A DNA stretch of 64,000 bases from Dactylorhiza incarnata (GCA_033032865.1 JAWHQI010000170.1:4415501-4479500); one strand, 5' to 3'; positions 32,461 to 44,400 are shown, counted from the first letter of the stretch. Made by a program: numbers and translations. The notes: generated by a model from the letters alone, not told the origin.

Positions 32461-32592
32461 TTTTTTAATGCACGCCGGCATTTGTATAAGCTAAAACAGT
32501 ATTGGCAGCATACAACATACAACAAGCCGTCAAAAATTCCATTTGCGGCATACTTTTGATGCACGTCGTTGATCCTGCGCCGCGAATACCCA
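32461..32592 (-). mobile_element. Orphan CACTA (En/Spm) transposon terminus
   Basis: On the minus strand the segment begins CACTACAAGAAAAATGGG at 32592. This is the typical plant CACTA terminus, followed by GCGGC-containing subterminal motifs (CGCGGCGC, GCCGCAAATGG, GACGGC). The matching second end was not found in the window, so this is a truncated or solo terminus. It abuts coding-like DNA at 32593. Confidence 0.72.
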
Positions 32593-33290
32593 TTTTTCTT
32601 GTAGTGAACTTACTCGTTGTACGTTGAGGAGAGGATCAAGACGCAGGACAAGGTCATCAGCGATCTTAGGGTGAAAGCCGCCAAATGCAATGCTTATGAA
32701 GTAACTTCGACTTGATTAAAACACTTCCACATCGTCGCCTCTTAATACTCACAAGTCATCTTACTAACTACTTGCTTTCTTACTCGCATGATGCTAAGCT
32801 TGACACCGCGAAGAAGGTGTCGAAGTTAAAGCAGGACCTGGCGGATTGCCGAGCAGCTCTGGAGGTCGCTCAAATAAAAGTTGTTGAGCTAGAAACTCGT
32901 CCGGCCGAACAGCAGCCATCAACGGCGGGCCCCTCCAGCGAAGGCAAGAAGATCCGGATAAACATTGATGAGATGTCGCATATTCAACGGGGCATCACGC
33001 GAGCAACCAACAATGTCATCCAGAATAAGCTGAAGGTCGACGACTACCTTGTACTGGAGGCGAGCAGCATGACAGTGATGGACCTCATACCGGGACTACT
33101 CGTCGAGAGTCCCATTCTCCTGATCGTGCCTTACCTCCCGGGTCAGATGATGACGATGATGATGATACCGAGGATGAGGAGGACGAGGATGAGGATGGCA
33201 ATGATGGGGATGGCGACAATGAGGATGGTGACGGTGATGATGACGAGTACTTTGGCGAGGATAATGCTCTCCTTACTTGAAAGGGAAAGA
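32593..33290 (+). pseudogene. Unidentified degenerate ORF with coiled coil and acidic tail
   Basis: From 32593 a plus-strand frame reads YSLYVEERIKTQDKVISDL. It breaks at about 32702 (GTAACTT, possibly an intron start) and resumes at about 32786 with a coiled-coil-like stretch (DAKLDTAKKVSKLKQDL to VVELETRP). A frameshift near 33140 then leads to a run of Asp and Glu ending in a stop near 33280. I do not recognise it. A gag-like or ORF1-like retroelement protein is possible. The CACTA terminus interrupts it on the left. Confidence 0.4.
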
Positions 33291-33445
33291 GATTTTTTGC
33301 TCTCCTGTTTCTTCCATGCCCGCTTGTTTATGAGCTAGGCTCGTTAGGCTCCTATGCTCGAACGCGATGAGTGCTCGCTAGGCTCATAGGCTCGAGGTGT
33401 GTTTGAGTGATCACTGGCGTGATTGTTGCGACTTTCATAGATGCT

Positions 33446-33570
33446 CGCATACATGCATACCCACATACATGCATACTCGCATACATGCATACCCACATAC
33501 ATGCATACTCGCATACATGCATACTCGCATACCTGCGTACCTGCCTACCTGCATACTCGCATACTTGCGC
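33446..33570. repeat. CATACATGCATAC minisatellite
   Basis: Units of about 16-17 bp alternate CATACATGCATACTCG and CATACATGCATACCCA for about eight repeats. There is no coding potential beyond repeat-driven frames. Confidence 0.85.
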
Positions 33571-33605
33571 ACTCGCCTTCTTCTGGAGCTGCAGGAACTT
33601 GGACA

Positions 33606-33770
33606 TGGAGATGACACTCAGGGGGTCCCGCAAAACGCACACTCTCGAGGCCTCCATCCAATTTCATGGTGAGAAGCTGAGAGAACATTTAGATAGGGAA
33701 TGACAGTCGGGGGGGGGGGGGGGGGGGGGGGGGTCCCGCAAGACACACACTCTCGAGGCCTCCATATTAT
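33606..33770. repeat. Direct duplication with a 25-base G run
   Basis: The block GGGGGTCCCGCAAAACGCAC with the following CTCGAGGCCTCCAT occurs at about 33620-33664 and again at 33709-33765. In the second copy the G run is 25 bases long (33709-33733). Homopolymer length is likely unstable and prone to sequencing error. Confidence 0.8.
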
Positions 33771-33839
33771 TTCAGGTCCTCTCTCTGCATGGAAGGTCTT
33801 CGCCTTATCACTCAACAATCAAAGGGGGGTTAAACGAAC

Positions 33840-34100
33840 CAAATCTTATTGTTGGAAGAAACGACAGTAAGCTTTGTATGAGAGATAGTTTGATTTTGTA
33901 ATGAGCTTCCAGCTCTTTGAGGTTGATGACACATTTATAAAGGATCCACTAGTTAGTTTCCCAATTCGATCGTGGAGATCGATTTCACCTACTCTGCCTT
34001 TTGAGATATTCTTCGGAAGAAAGATCATGAATTCCCATATTTCAGGGTGTGAGGAAACCAATCGTTATATAAATAAATATGTACAAAAATGAGCATACTC
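33840..34100. other. Unassigned DNA between repeats and Gypsy family B
   Basis: AT-rich sequence with short frames on both strands. I find no supportable gene. It may be the 3' part of family B beyond integrase. Confidence 0.4.
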
Positions 34101-37100
34101 ATCCCTTTCTAGGGGTAGAACCTCTTCAGGTCATCACCGCTCCAGGTGTTCCCAGGAAGTTCTCCGTCGTGGTTTTGCGGGCGATATCCTCCAGCCGCTA
34201 ATGGCTCGTGGAAGATGAATGACCCTTCCCAGTTCTAGTTTAGCTTCCCGACGACAGCCGATCTTCCTGCCGCATCCACCTTTTTTCAAGATGAGATCCC
34301 CTGCCTGGAACTGCTTAATGCTGACGTATTTGTTGAAGTGCTTGACCATTCTACTCTTGATCTCTTCATGTCAAGCCGATGCAAGGTCTCAAAGCTCTTC
34401 GATGTAGTTGAGGGAAAGACTTTGGGCTTCTTCATTTTCCAAGTGCCACTCCTCATCTCCTTCCTCTGCCGCAACCACTCTTGGACTTCTAATCTCGAAC
34501 TCCACTGAGATGAGAGCTTCAAACCTGTGGGATAACATGAAAGGAGTCTCACCAGTGGCTAAGTTAAGAGTGGTCCTCAAGTCCCATAGGACAGAAGGGA
34601 GCTACTCTTCCCACCTCCTCTTAAGATTCTCGACTTTTTCTTCAAGAGGTTGATGACTAGCTTGTTGGCGGCCTCCACTTGTCCATTGCTCTGAGGAATG
34701 TGCATTAAGGAAAACCGAAGATCTATTCCCAGCTGACGACAGAAGTCGGTCAGCTCCATGCTGGCAAACTGCGGACCGTTGTCGGTGACGATGGCGAGAG
34801 GAATCCCAAACATGCAAGTGATTTCTCCCCAGATGAAGTTCTTCACGACTTAAGATGTGGTCTTGGCTAGAGCTTTAGTCTCGATCCACTTACAGAAATA
34901 GTCGATCATGATGAGAACGAACTTCCTCTGACCACTAGCTTGGGGGAAGGGTCCTATCAAATCCATTCCCCAGATGGCGAACGGCCAAGGGGTCGTGATT
35001 GAACGAAGCTGCTGGGATGGCTGCAACTGAAGAGGAGCGAAGAGCTAACACTTCTGGCATTTCTTCGAGAAGGCTTCGACATCCTTTTGGATGATTGGCC
35101 AGAAGTAACCCTGACTTAAGATTAGTTGCTCCAGCATTCTCCAGAGTGGATCTCTTCCAGAACTCAAGGTACTTCAACCTCTGACACACATCCGACCAAG
35201 GGGCCCGAGATGGTCCTGTGATACAGCTCCCCACCATGCAGCAGATAGTAGGCGGCCTTGTATCTGAACTTTCTTTGATCTCCAACCTCCGCTGGGAGTT
35301 GGCCTGTAGCTAGGAATGCTATGAACGGATCCATCCAAGAAGCCCCGCTGCTCGATCTCCATCATCTCCCCTTCTTTGATGAATAGTCGAAACAACTCGG
35401 TGATCGTTCCTCCGGCCCTAGGGCTATACTTGGCCAAACAATCCGCTGCCGAGTTCTCCTCCCTAGGCACATGCTCGACGAAGAAGGATTGAAAGCCTCC
35501 AATTAAGCCTATTATTTTTACCAAGTATCTTTGCAGGATGGCGCCGCGTACTTCGAACTCTCCCTGGATCTGCGACGCGAACACCATCGAATCTGTGAAA
35601 GCTCTGATGTCTTGGATCCCCAACTCCTTCGCAAGACGCAAACCTGTCACTATGACTTCGTACTCTGCTTGATTGTTCGTGACGGGGAAGAGGATCTCGA
35701 CTGCTTGCATGATCCTAGTTCCTTGTGGGATGACAAGCACAATGCCCACTCCCACAGAGCTTTTTCCTGAAGCTCCGTCCACGAACATCTTCTAGGAAAT
35801 CAAGTTTGATGAGTCGTCTTCCTTATTGCCTTTGGTTGAGAAATCTGCAAGGAAGACTGTTACTGCTTTCGCCTTGATCGCCACCCTGGGCGAGAAAGAA
35901 ATGTCAAACTCACTGAGTTCTACCGACCATTTCGCTAGTCTTCCTGAGTGCTCCACCCCAACCAAGATACTTCAGAGAGGATGAACAGTCACGACTCGGA
36001 TGAAGTGAGCTTGAAAACAAGGTCGAAGCTTCCTAGCCGACTCCACCAAAGCGAAAGCTAGCTTCTCCAAGACGGGATGTTGCATCTCTACTTTCCTGAG
36101 CACCCGACTTACGTAGTAGATGGGTAGCTGCCCCTTTCATTCTTCTCGTATTAGCACCGAACATACTTCTTCCTCTCCTACTCCTAGATAGAGGAGTAGG
36201 TCTTCACCCTATTTCGGGCCTTGGAGTAAAGGTGTCTGAGTTCGTTGCTGTTTGAGCTTTTTGAAGTCCTTCTCACACTCCTCAGTCCACACGAACTGCT
36301 GGCTGCTTCAGAGAGTTTTGAAGAAAGGAGAGCACTTATTTCTGGCCTTTGATAGGAAGCGGCTGAGGCCTTCTAGTCTTCCTATTAACCTCTGAACTTC
36401 CTTCTTGCTCCTTGGCGATGCCATCTCCAGGATTGCTTTAACCTTGTTAGGATTGAGCTCCACTACCCTTGGGTGAGGAGATGCCCCAAGAACTTCCCTC
36501 TTCCTGCCATGAACACGCACTTCGTCGGGTTAAGCCTCATCTTGAACTTTCGAAGTGTCGCAAAGGTCTCCACCAGATCGATGACATGCTCCTAGATACT
36601 CTTACTCTTAACCAAGAGATCATCTATGTACGCCTCCAGATTTTTCCCTATTTTCTCTTTGAAGACTTGATCCATCATCCGTTGGTAGGCATACCATGTG
36701 TTCTTCAACCCGAAAGACATCATCTTGTGGCTGTATTAGCCATCGCTGGTGATGAAGGAGACGTCACGGCGATCGGGGTGGGGGGTGCATCCGGATCTGG
36801 TGGTATCCTGAAAAAGCATCAAGAAAGCTCATCACAAAAAAACCGACGACGGAATTAACCAGCGCGTCGATTCGAGGCAAGGAATAACAATCTTTCATGC
36901 AAGCCTTATTAAGAAGAGAGAAATCAACACACATCCTCCAGCCCCCCTCCAACTTTCTTCACCATTACAACATTCGATACCCAGTCTGGATACTGGATCT
37001 CTGACACAAAGCCTGCCTCAAGCAGCTTCCTCACTTCCTCTTTAATGGGCTTAGCCAACGCAGTGGCATTTGCCCTCTTCTTCTGCTGGATAGGCTTGAC

Positions 37101-37437
37101 CTCGGGGTCCAGATTGAGGCGGTGGTAGGAAACCTCTGCATCAATTCATGACATCTCTGCAACGCTCCAAGCGAAGATGTCCACGTTCCCCTGTAGGAAT
37201 GCCACCATCTCCACATTCTCACTGGTCTTCAGAGCTCCTCTTATCTTGAGCAACCTGGGCTTCCCACCTCCTGACAACACTTCCACCTACCTCTTCCGCG
37301 GCCTCTAGCCTAGTCATTCCTTCCATCACCTTCTCCATCTCCTCAGCGTCCTCCATCCAGCTGGTGGTGCTTACATCGTTCAGATAGCATTCTCGAGCTG
37401 CTCTTGGATCGCTCCTGATCCTCACCTGGAAGACTCC
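34100..37437 (-). pseudogene. pol of an old Tat-like Gypsy element (family B), heavily decayed
   Basis: Read from 37437 down: a spacer with RAARECYLNDV, an RT fragment (36952-36764, WRMCVDFSLLNKAC and SFLDAFSGYHQIRM), further RT and RNase H pieces to about 35900, archaeal-type RNase H (35788-35380, MFVDGASG and NNQAEYEVIVTGL), an integrase zinc-finger zone (about 35160-35000), the integrase core (34846-34577, VTDNGPQF and NGQVEAANK), and the integrase C-terminus (34349 down, HFNKYVSIKQFQAGDLILKK). Many frameshifts and stops break it. The order and the second RNase H place it in the Tat group, as a family different from A. It is the left part of an element split by the SIRE insertion; the right part is 48342-50150. 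Confidence 0.85.
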
Positions 37438-38723
37438 TGAAGTATCTAGTTGCCTACCTAAATCACCTAGAGGGGGGTGAATAGGTGATCTCTACGTCTT
37501 TTGCGGAATTAAAAATTAAACGTAAAGCACAGCACACAAAATTAAACACAGCCACAGATAACACCAGGAATTTATAGTGGTTCCCCGTACTTGGGTACTC
37601 CACTGCCGGCCTCGCCAATCTAGCACAACAGCTAGACTTGACTACTCACTAAATCTCGGATCAAGAACGATCCTACAGTCTCGGAGTCAAACTCCTACAA
37701 ACTCAGAAAGAATCTCTCTTACAACTCGGAGAAAACTTCTCCTACAACTCGGAGAACAACCTCTCCTACAACTCGGAGATAACAACTCCTACAACTCGGA
37801 GATAACAACTCCTACAATAGATTGAAAAGGGGTTTGAACAATACTAAACCAGATCTGAATAACAGAGGCGTTTTCTTCCTTCTTCTTGAATGGCTTTTGA
37901 GAACGATGAGGAAGAACAACGATCCTTCAAATCTGTCTTTGGCAATCCGAAACGATCCAATAGAGATTGTAGAACCTGAGCATGGATCAATCGAATCCTT
38001 CTTGATAGAAATCGGCAACTCCAAAGAGTAGAACGATCTCCAATCGTAGACGACGGCGAGCGGCGTTTTTCACGTTCTTTTTGATCGGGAGAGAGATATT
38101 AGGGTTAGAACGATTCTTTAACTTCTCTTAAAACAATCCTATATATATGGAGATGAGCAATTAAAGGATTAATTAGCCTTAAAAGCGCTCCATATAGCCG
38201 TTAGAAACGAGAAGGGGCGATCACGATCCGTCCAGAACAGAGAAAACGAAACAGATAATTTTCGGACAGAAGTCTCGAGACATAAGGGATCTCTCGAGAC
38301 ATGAGGGATCTCTCGAGACATTGCAAAGAATTCAGACTTAAGATCTCTCGAGACAAACACGATCTCTCGAGACATGTCTGATCTCTCGAGACATATCCTT
38401 AGGAAAAATTTGTTTTACAAAAATTTTTTTTCTTCTCTTGAACACATGGTGCAGCCGCACTCCAAAGTCTTCAATAGTCTTGAAAAAGAAGTGTACCCCA
38501 ATAGTGAGATCACACATGAGTCATCACCATGTTTCATATAATGAGGGATTACATTTTATGAAACTGTGTTTGCAGACCCATTGTGACTTGACATTGGCTT
38601 ACACTTAGCCATGATAATCTGCAAGACAATACTAGAAAAGCATATCAAATACAAAAGCAATTCAATCTTAGTTTAAGGGTGACTTCTCACAAATCAAGGT
38701 AATTGTGAATGCAATTTCCAACA
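37438..38723 (-). repeat. 3' LTR of the SIRE-type element (1286 bp)
   Basis: TGAAGTATC...CCAACA ends on the plus strand. It contains six TCTCGAGA palindromes (38273-38391), a TATA box (minus TATATATAGG, about 38140-38148), and a row of ACTCGGAGA-type repeats (about 37660-37810). Confidence 0.95.
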
Positions 38724-38737
38724 ATCTCCCCATATTT
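38724..38737 (-). other. Polypurine tract of the SIRE-type element
   Basis: Minus-strand AAATATGGGGAGAT directly precedes the 3' LTR start TGTTGG, as expected for the second-strand primer. Confidence 0.75.
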
Positions 38738-38948
38738 GTAGAAGTCAGAACCCTGTACACTAAGTTGAATTACAGCAGTTAAAGAATAAATATGCTACAC
38801 TACACAAGGATATAGAAATGAAAAAAGTAAAGAACATCAAAACATCAAATATATATATCTAAATTTGAATTGTTCAGAAGACTTGATGTTCACTAAATCA
38901 TAATGAAAACAAAATATATCTTGTCAGCATCATCATCATCATTATCCT

Positions 38949-41036
38949 TCAAGACCACCTTTTCCTCTTTTCTTCTTGCCTGGAGAAATAAGCATGAGGC
39001 TTGGGATGGTAAAACGGAGGAGGTTCCGGAGCATCAGCATTATTGTAACCAAAAGCTCTGAAATGAATCCTTCGCTTCCTTTGAGCTGTCTCATGTTTTT
39101 CCCATTCTTGAGAGCTGTAGCATTCAGATCTGTTCATTTTACCTTCATGAACTAACTTGTAGGTTTCAAGAATAATGTCTTTTGAGACTGGGCTCCAGAT
39201 TTCTGGATAACTTTTCTCAACCTTAGCTTTGCACTGACCTGTAGAGCTAGAACTAGGAACTGATCGACTGGCAGAAGAACCTTCACCAAATTTTCTTTTT
39301 CTTTTGGTCCCAGCCCTATCAGATTGATCTTCAACTATAGGAGCCTTCCCAAGTAGTTCTTCTGGACTGGGAGAAAAATGAGGAACAGGAATATCTGGAT
39401 CAATTGCCAACTCAGGAAATATCTGATTATGAAGCCACGTTGCTGTTTTGAATGAATAAGCATTAATATCAGCAACTTGCTTCAACATCCTGGAAGAGAA
39501 CTGCTCAAACTGAGAATTCCATGAGCTTTGAAGAGCAGAAACGGAGCTTTCAATCAAATCTGTCATTTTTGCTACTATATTTTCCTCCCCCTTTCTGACT
39601 TCTACAGAGAGGGTTTGGAGAGTATCATCTTTGAACTTTCCGACTTCATCAACAATTCTGAACGTATTGGCTTCAGCCTTGTCAGACACTGATTCTTGAA
39701 GCTTTGTCAGTATAACAGTCTGAGTCAACACTGTGCCTACACCTTCAGTTGCATGATCAATTTGCTTGCTCCCTAGGCTCATCAAATCAGAGAGATTTTC
39801 ATAATTGGATTTTATCTTAGCTAACTCTCTGCCTAGTTCACTTTCAACTGAGGCAATCTTCCTGTGAACAGTCGTCAAAGAATTTTCAAACTGTGCACTC
39901 TGCTTCTTGAGCAATGCTTCAATCTTACCTAGAAGAGAATCTTCTGCACAGCCTAGCTCATCTGGAGCATTCTTGGTTGTGTCAAACTCTGACTCCCCCT
40001 CAACATGTACTAGGGGAGGTGACAATTCATGAACTGACATGACATCATCATCATCTATGTTAAAAACAAAATCAGCACCAGACCCTGCCTGCTGGCCACT
40101 GGGACTGTGCTCTTCAGATACTGGAATGGATTCTGTTGGAGCTGATGAGGATTGACCTTTAGCTTTTGAACGGATTGGCAGCTTGGCTCGACCTGAAGCT
40201 TTAGAGCGAGTCCGAGATGAAAGTGTCAATGATGTTACGAAGGGTGCTTGATCTTCAGAAGAAGGAGCTGGAGTTTCTGCTTCTCTTGCAACTGCAGATT
40301 TAAGAGTCTCCCCCTCAGAAGGAGCACCAGCCATTTCCGGCTTCTTGATCCGAATGTCCCATCTCTGCAAGGAGCTGACATCGATCTTCTTAAGGTGATG
40401 GATAACTGTACCTTTGGACATGTTGAAAATAGCAAGGTTAAACTGATTTAGAAACAGTGAGATGATCCAGGCAAAGTTAGGAGTGTTTATGCAGGCTTTG
40501 ATATTTGAGAATAAGATTGAGGCCCAATCTCTCTTCTTTCCAGTAACAATGCCAATCATCAACAGAAACATCTCTTCAGACACATGTCCTTGAGAGCCTG
40601 TCTTGCAGAAAAGTGCCTTTGAGATAATGTCCAGCAGGAGCTTCCCCACAGCATTCAACTTATTCCTTTTAACTGTAGAAAAATCTGAATCTAGACCACA
40701 GAACCTTGTTGTAGTCAACCAATCAATGTCAACTAGCTCTTCTTCAGCTTCCACTTCAGACAACTGCAAATACTTAGCGAGAGTCTCTGGAGAGACTTTG
40801 ATTTTGATACCCTTAACGAAGGAGATCAACATACTTCCTTCCTTGATTGGCTTCACATTGATGAAGAATTCTTCAACCTCTTCAAACAGAATCCGGCAAG
40901 GATGCTCGAGAACGAAGGTGAGACCAGCGGCATCAAGCAAACAAAACAGAGTCTTGAAATCATCGGATAAACTCGCAAGACCTAACCGAATTACCTCGTT
41001 GCCGACTCCAATTTTCGGATGAGGGGAGGGAGCCAT
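38949..41036 (-). CDS. Third ORF of the SIRE-type element (env-like position), 695 aa
   Basis: An uninterrupted minus-strand ORF between pol and the 3' LTR, starting at ATG 41036 (MAPSPHPKIG). Its position is that of the env-like ORF of SIRE elements. The N-terminal 220 residues look globular, with FYI/LARL-type plant transposon-protein character (VKPIKEGSMLISFVKG and VSPETLAKYLQL). The middle is Ser/Thr/Pro-rich with basic patches (SSRTRSKASGRAKL). Residues about 370-540 look like a long coiled coil, and the C-terminus is basic. I see no signal peptide and no clear membrane segment, so an envelope function is not supported by the sequence. It may be a structural or nucleic-acid-associated protein. 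A palindrome cluster and TATA box lie just upstream (41190-41430). Confidence 0.8.
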   Translation of the reverse strand: MAPSPHPKIGVGNEVIRLGLASLSDDFKTLFCLLDAAGLTFVLEHPCRILFEEVEEFFINVKPIKEGSMLISFVKGIKIKVSPETLAKYLQLSEVEAEEELVDIDWLTTTRFCGLDSDFSTVKRNKLNAVGKLLLDIISKALFCKTGSQGHVSEEMFLLMIGIVTGKKRDWASILFSNIKACINTPNFAWIISLFLNQFNLAIFNMSKGTVIHHLKKIDVSSLQRWDIRIKKPEMAGAPSEGETLKSAVAREAETPAPSSEDQAPFVTSLTLSSRTRSKASGRAKLPIRSKAKGQSSSAPTESIPVSEEHSPSGQQAGSGADFVFNIDDDDVMSVHELSPPLVHVEGESEFDTTKNAPDELGCAEDSLLGKIEALLKKQSAQFENSLTTVHRKIASVESELGRELAKIKSNYENLSDLMSLGSKQIDHATEGVGTVLTQTVILTKLQESVSDKAEANTFRIVDEVGKFKDDTLQTLSVEVRKGEENIVAKMTDLIESSVSALQSSWNSQFEQFSSRMLKQVADINAYSFKTATWLHNQIFPELAIDPDIPVPHFSPSPEELLGKAPIVEDQSDRAGTKRKRKFGEGSSASRSVPSSSSTGQCKAKVEKSYPEIWSPVSKDIILETYKLVHEGKMNRSECYSSQEWEKHETAQRKRRIHFRAFGYNNADAPEPPPFYHPKPHAYFSRQEEKRKRWS

Positions 41037-41189
41037 TGCAGCAAGATGGAGGGAGGAATGTTGAACGAAGAATCACCGAGAACCACCGCAGCACTGAGAC
41101 CGGTCGCAGACGATCGTCGCTCGAGAGGAAAACGAAAGGTCGAGGAGGTCTCGGGAGATGATTCGCGTGAACATCAAGTTTTCCGATTT

Positions 41190-41430
41190 CGTATATATAT
41201 ATTTTGATTTTACGAAAAATAGAAAATTAGAAATAGGAATTAGCGCGTACCTGACGTTTGGGATTCCCTTTTTTAAAAAAAACTTATGTCTCGAGACATC
41301 GGCTATGTCTCGAGAGCTCAGGTGATATTTTCTTCATTGATGTCTCGAGAGATTACCCGTGTCTCGAGACATCACCTTATCTCGAAATTTTCTTCTTGTC
41401 TCGAGAAATCCTGTCAGGTCCCGAGACATG
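41190..41430 (-). promoter_or_regulatory. Candidate internal promoter of the third ORF (TCTCGAGA array plus TATA)
   Basis: Five exact TCTCGAGA palindromes start at 41289, 41308, 41343, 41362 and 41399, and a near match (TCCCGAGA) at 41419. The first is embedded in the 14-bp perfect palindrome ATGTCTCGAGACAT. Spacings are 19, 35, 19, 37 and 20 bp. Downstream on the minus strand, a TATA-like TATATATATA lies at 41192-41201, about 85 bp from the array. The ORF start is about 155 bp further on. The LTR promoter has the same plan: six palindromes with spacings 19, 19, 35, 19, 19, then a TATA box 125 bp downstream. Confidence 0.6.
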
Positions 41431-41479
41431 ACTTGTCATAAGAAAACTTCTTGTCGCCAAGGTTTGATTGACTTGACCA

Positions 41480-44400
41480 TTACTCCATGTTGAGCATTCC
41501 AAGTTCCGTCTTGAAGAAAGAGAACTTGGTTTCATCCAGTGGCTTCGTGAAGATGTCTGCAACTTGCTTATCCGTGGGGACATAACTCAGATTTATGTCA
41601 CCCTTCTCCACATGCTCCCGGATAAAGTGATATCGTAGCTCGATGTGCTTTGTCCGACTGTGAGAGACTGGATTATTTGCGATAGCAATTGCACTGGAAG
41701 AGTCGCAAAACATAGGAATGTCTTTGAGCTTCATGTTGTAGTCTTGAAGTTGATTTCTTATCCAGAGAAGTTGTGCGCAACAACTGCCAGCAGAAATGTA
41801 TTCCAACTCGGCGGTTGATATTGCAACACAATTCTGCTTCTTGCTACTCCAGGAAATAAGTCTCCTTCCGAGGAATTGACACGTCCCAGAAGTGCTTTTC
41901 CTGTCGTCTTTGCTACCTGCAAAGTCTGCATCTGAAAAACCAATTAGTTCGCTATCATTACTTCTTGGGTACCATAAGCCAAGATTTGGTGTGCCTTTAA
42001 GGTATCTCAAGATTCGCTTTGCAGCAGTATAGTGGGATTCCTTAGAGTTCACCTGATATCTAGCACAAACACATGTAGAGAACATTATATCAGGTCTACT
42101 GGCAGTAAGGTAGAGCAATGAGCCAATTATGCTTCTGTACTTGGTTTCATCAAAAGGTTTCCCTTTCTCATCCTTATCCAGAGACGTAGCTGAGCTCATT
42201 GGAGTCCTCATAGAGGTTGCACTCTCCATTCCAAATTTCTTAATCAACTCCTTAGTGAACTTTGTCTGAGTAATGAAGATTCCATCTTCAGACTGTTTCA
42301 CTTGAAGTCCTAAGAAATATTTCAGCTCACCCATACTGCTCATTTCAAATTTCCCTTGCATAAGTTTAGAAAACTTTTTGCAGAGGTTATCATCCGTAGA
42401 GCCAAATATGATGTCATCGACATAGATTTGCACTAGCAAAATCTTGCCTTTTACTTCCCTAAGAAATAATGTCTTATCTATCTTTCCTCTTGTGAACTTG
42501 TTCTCAAGAAGAAAGTTAGACAGCGTCTCATACCAAGCTCGAGGAGCTTGTTTCAAACCATATAAAGCTTTCTGTAATAAATAAACATGATTGGGATGAT
42601 CAGGATTAACAAAACCTGGGGGTTGTTCAACGTATACTTCCTCTTTAATGTCTCCGTTTAGGAACGCGGATTTGACATCCATTTGATATACGGTGAAACC
42701 CTTGAAAGCAGCATAAGCAAGGAAGAGTCTGATCGCTTCGAGCCTTGCTACTGGAGCGTACGTCTGATCGAAGTCGATGCCTTCCTCTTGTCTGTACCCT
42801 TTAGCTACAAGTCTGGCTTTGTTCTTTATGATTGTTCCTTCTTCATCCAGCTTGTTTCTAAACACCCACTTTGTTCCAATGACATTTTTGTCTTTTGGTT
42901 TTGGAACAAGTGTCCATACTTTACATCGTTTGAACTGATTTAATTCTTCTTCCATAGCAATTATCCAGGATGGATCTTCATTTGCCTCTTGGAATTTCTT
43001 TGGTTCGACCTGCGAAAGAAAACTTAAATGCATATTTTCGTTAATGGTACCTCGTCTTGTTCTTATTCCTTCATGAGGATCTCCTATGATTTGATCAACT
43101 GAATGATCCCTCATGTGTCGTAGCCCGAGGTTTCTTGCATGATTTGAACCAATAGGAGTTTCTTCTACTGTTGGAGTATCTTCCTCCACTTGGAGTGGCT
43201 CTTCATCAGGAAGATCTTCTTCATAGATTGTTATTGGGGGAATCTTGATGAAGTTTTGAGAATTTTCTTCAACTGGCTGATCCAAGCTTAAGTCCTGCAG
43301 CTTTGAACCTGTGTCTACAGAAGAAATGCTAGAGGAGCTGCTTTGTAGCATGCTCGTCTCATCAAATACAACATTAATAGATTCTTCTACCACCAGGGTT
43401 TTCTTATTAAAAATACGATAAGCTTTACTATGACTACTATAGCCTACGAAAATGCCTTCAAAACTCTTTTCACTAAACTTAGTTTTGTAATGCTTTCCAT
43501 TATTTAGCACAAAGCATTTACTACCAAAGATTCGAAAATAAGAAATGGTCGGTTTCTTGCCTTTTAGAAGTTCATAAGGAGTCTTTTCATGGTTTTTGTT
43601 TATGAGTGCTCTGTTTTGCACATGGCATGCAGTATTGACAGCTTCAGCCCAGAAATATTCAGGTAGTGAAGAGTCACTCAACATGGTTCTGCAAGCCTCA
43701 ATAAGTGTTCTATTCTTTCTCTCAGCTACTCCATTTTGTTGTGGAGTTCGAGGAGAGGAAAACTCATGAAAGATACCGAGGCTTTCACAGAATTCTGTCA
43801 TGGCTCCAGATTCAAATTCTGTACCATGGTCACTTCTGATTTTGACCACCGAATAGTTAAATTCATTCTGGACCTGCCTGACAAAACTAGTGAAAGTGTC
43901 AAAGGTATCTGACTTGTGTTTCAGAAAGAATACCCAGGCAAAACGAGAGTAGTCATCTACAATAACCAATGTGTAGGATTTTCCTCCTAAACTTCTAATT
44001 TGCAAAGGACCAAACAAATCCATATGGAGTAGGTATAGACACCTGGTTGAATCTTTGCCAATGATGCTCTTAAAGGTAGCTCTTGTTTGCTTGCCTTTTA
44101 CACATGCATGACAAGGTCTATCTTTAATGCACTTAACATCTGGTGCATCTCGCACTAAGTTTTGAGAAAACAATTTATTAATAGTTTTGAGATTTATATG
44201 TGCTAATCTCTTGTGCCATTGGTCAACAAGAGATGCACTATCTTTTGCCAAAAGACATACTGGTGTAGAAGATGATATGCAAAGAAAATTTAAACAAAAT
44301 ATGTTTCTACAGCGAATGCCTGATAAAATCGTTTCATGATTTTCAGCCGACTTTATCAAACACTTATCTTTATGAAAATCAACAATGTATCCTTTATCAC

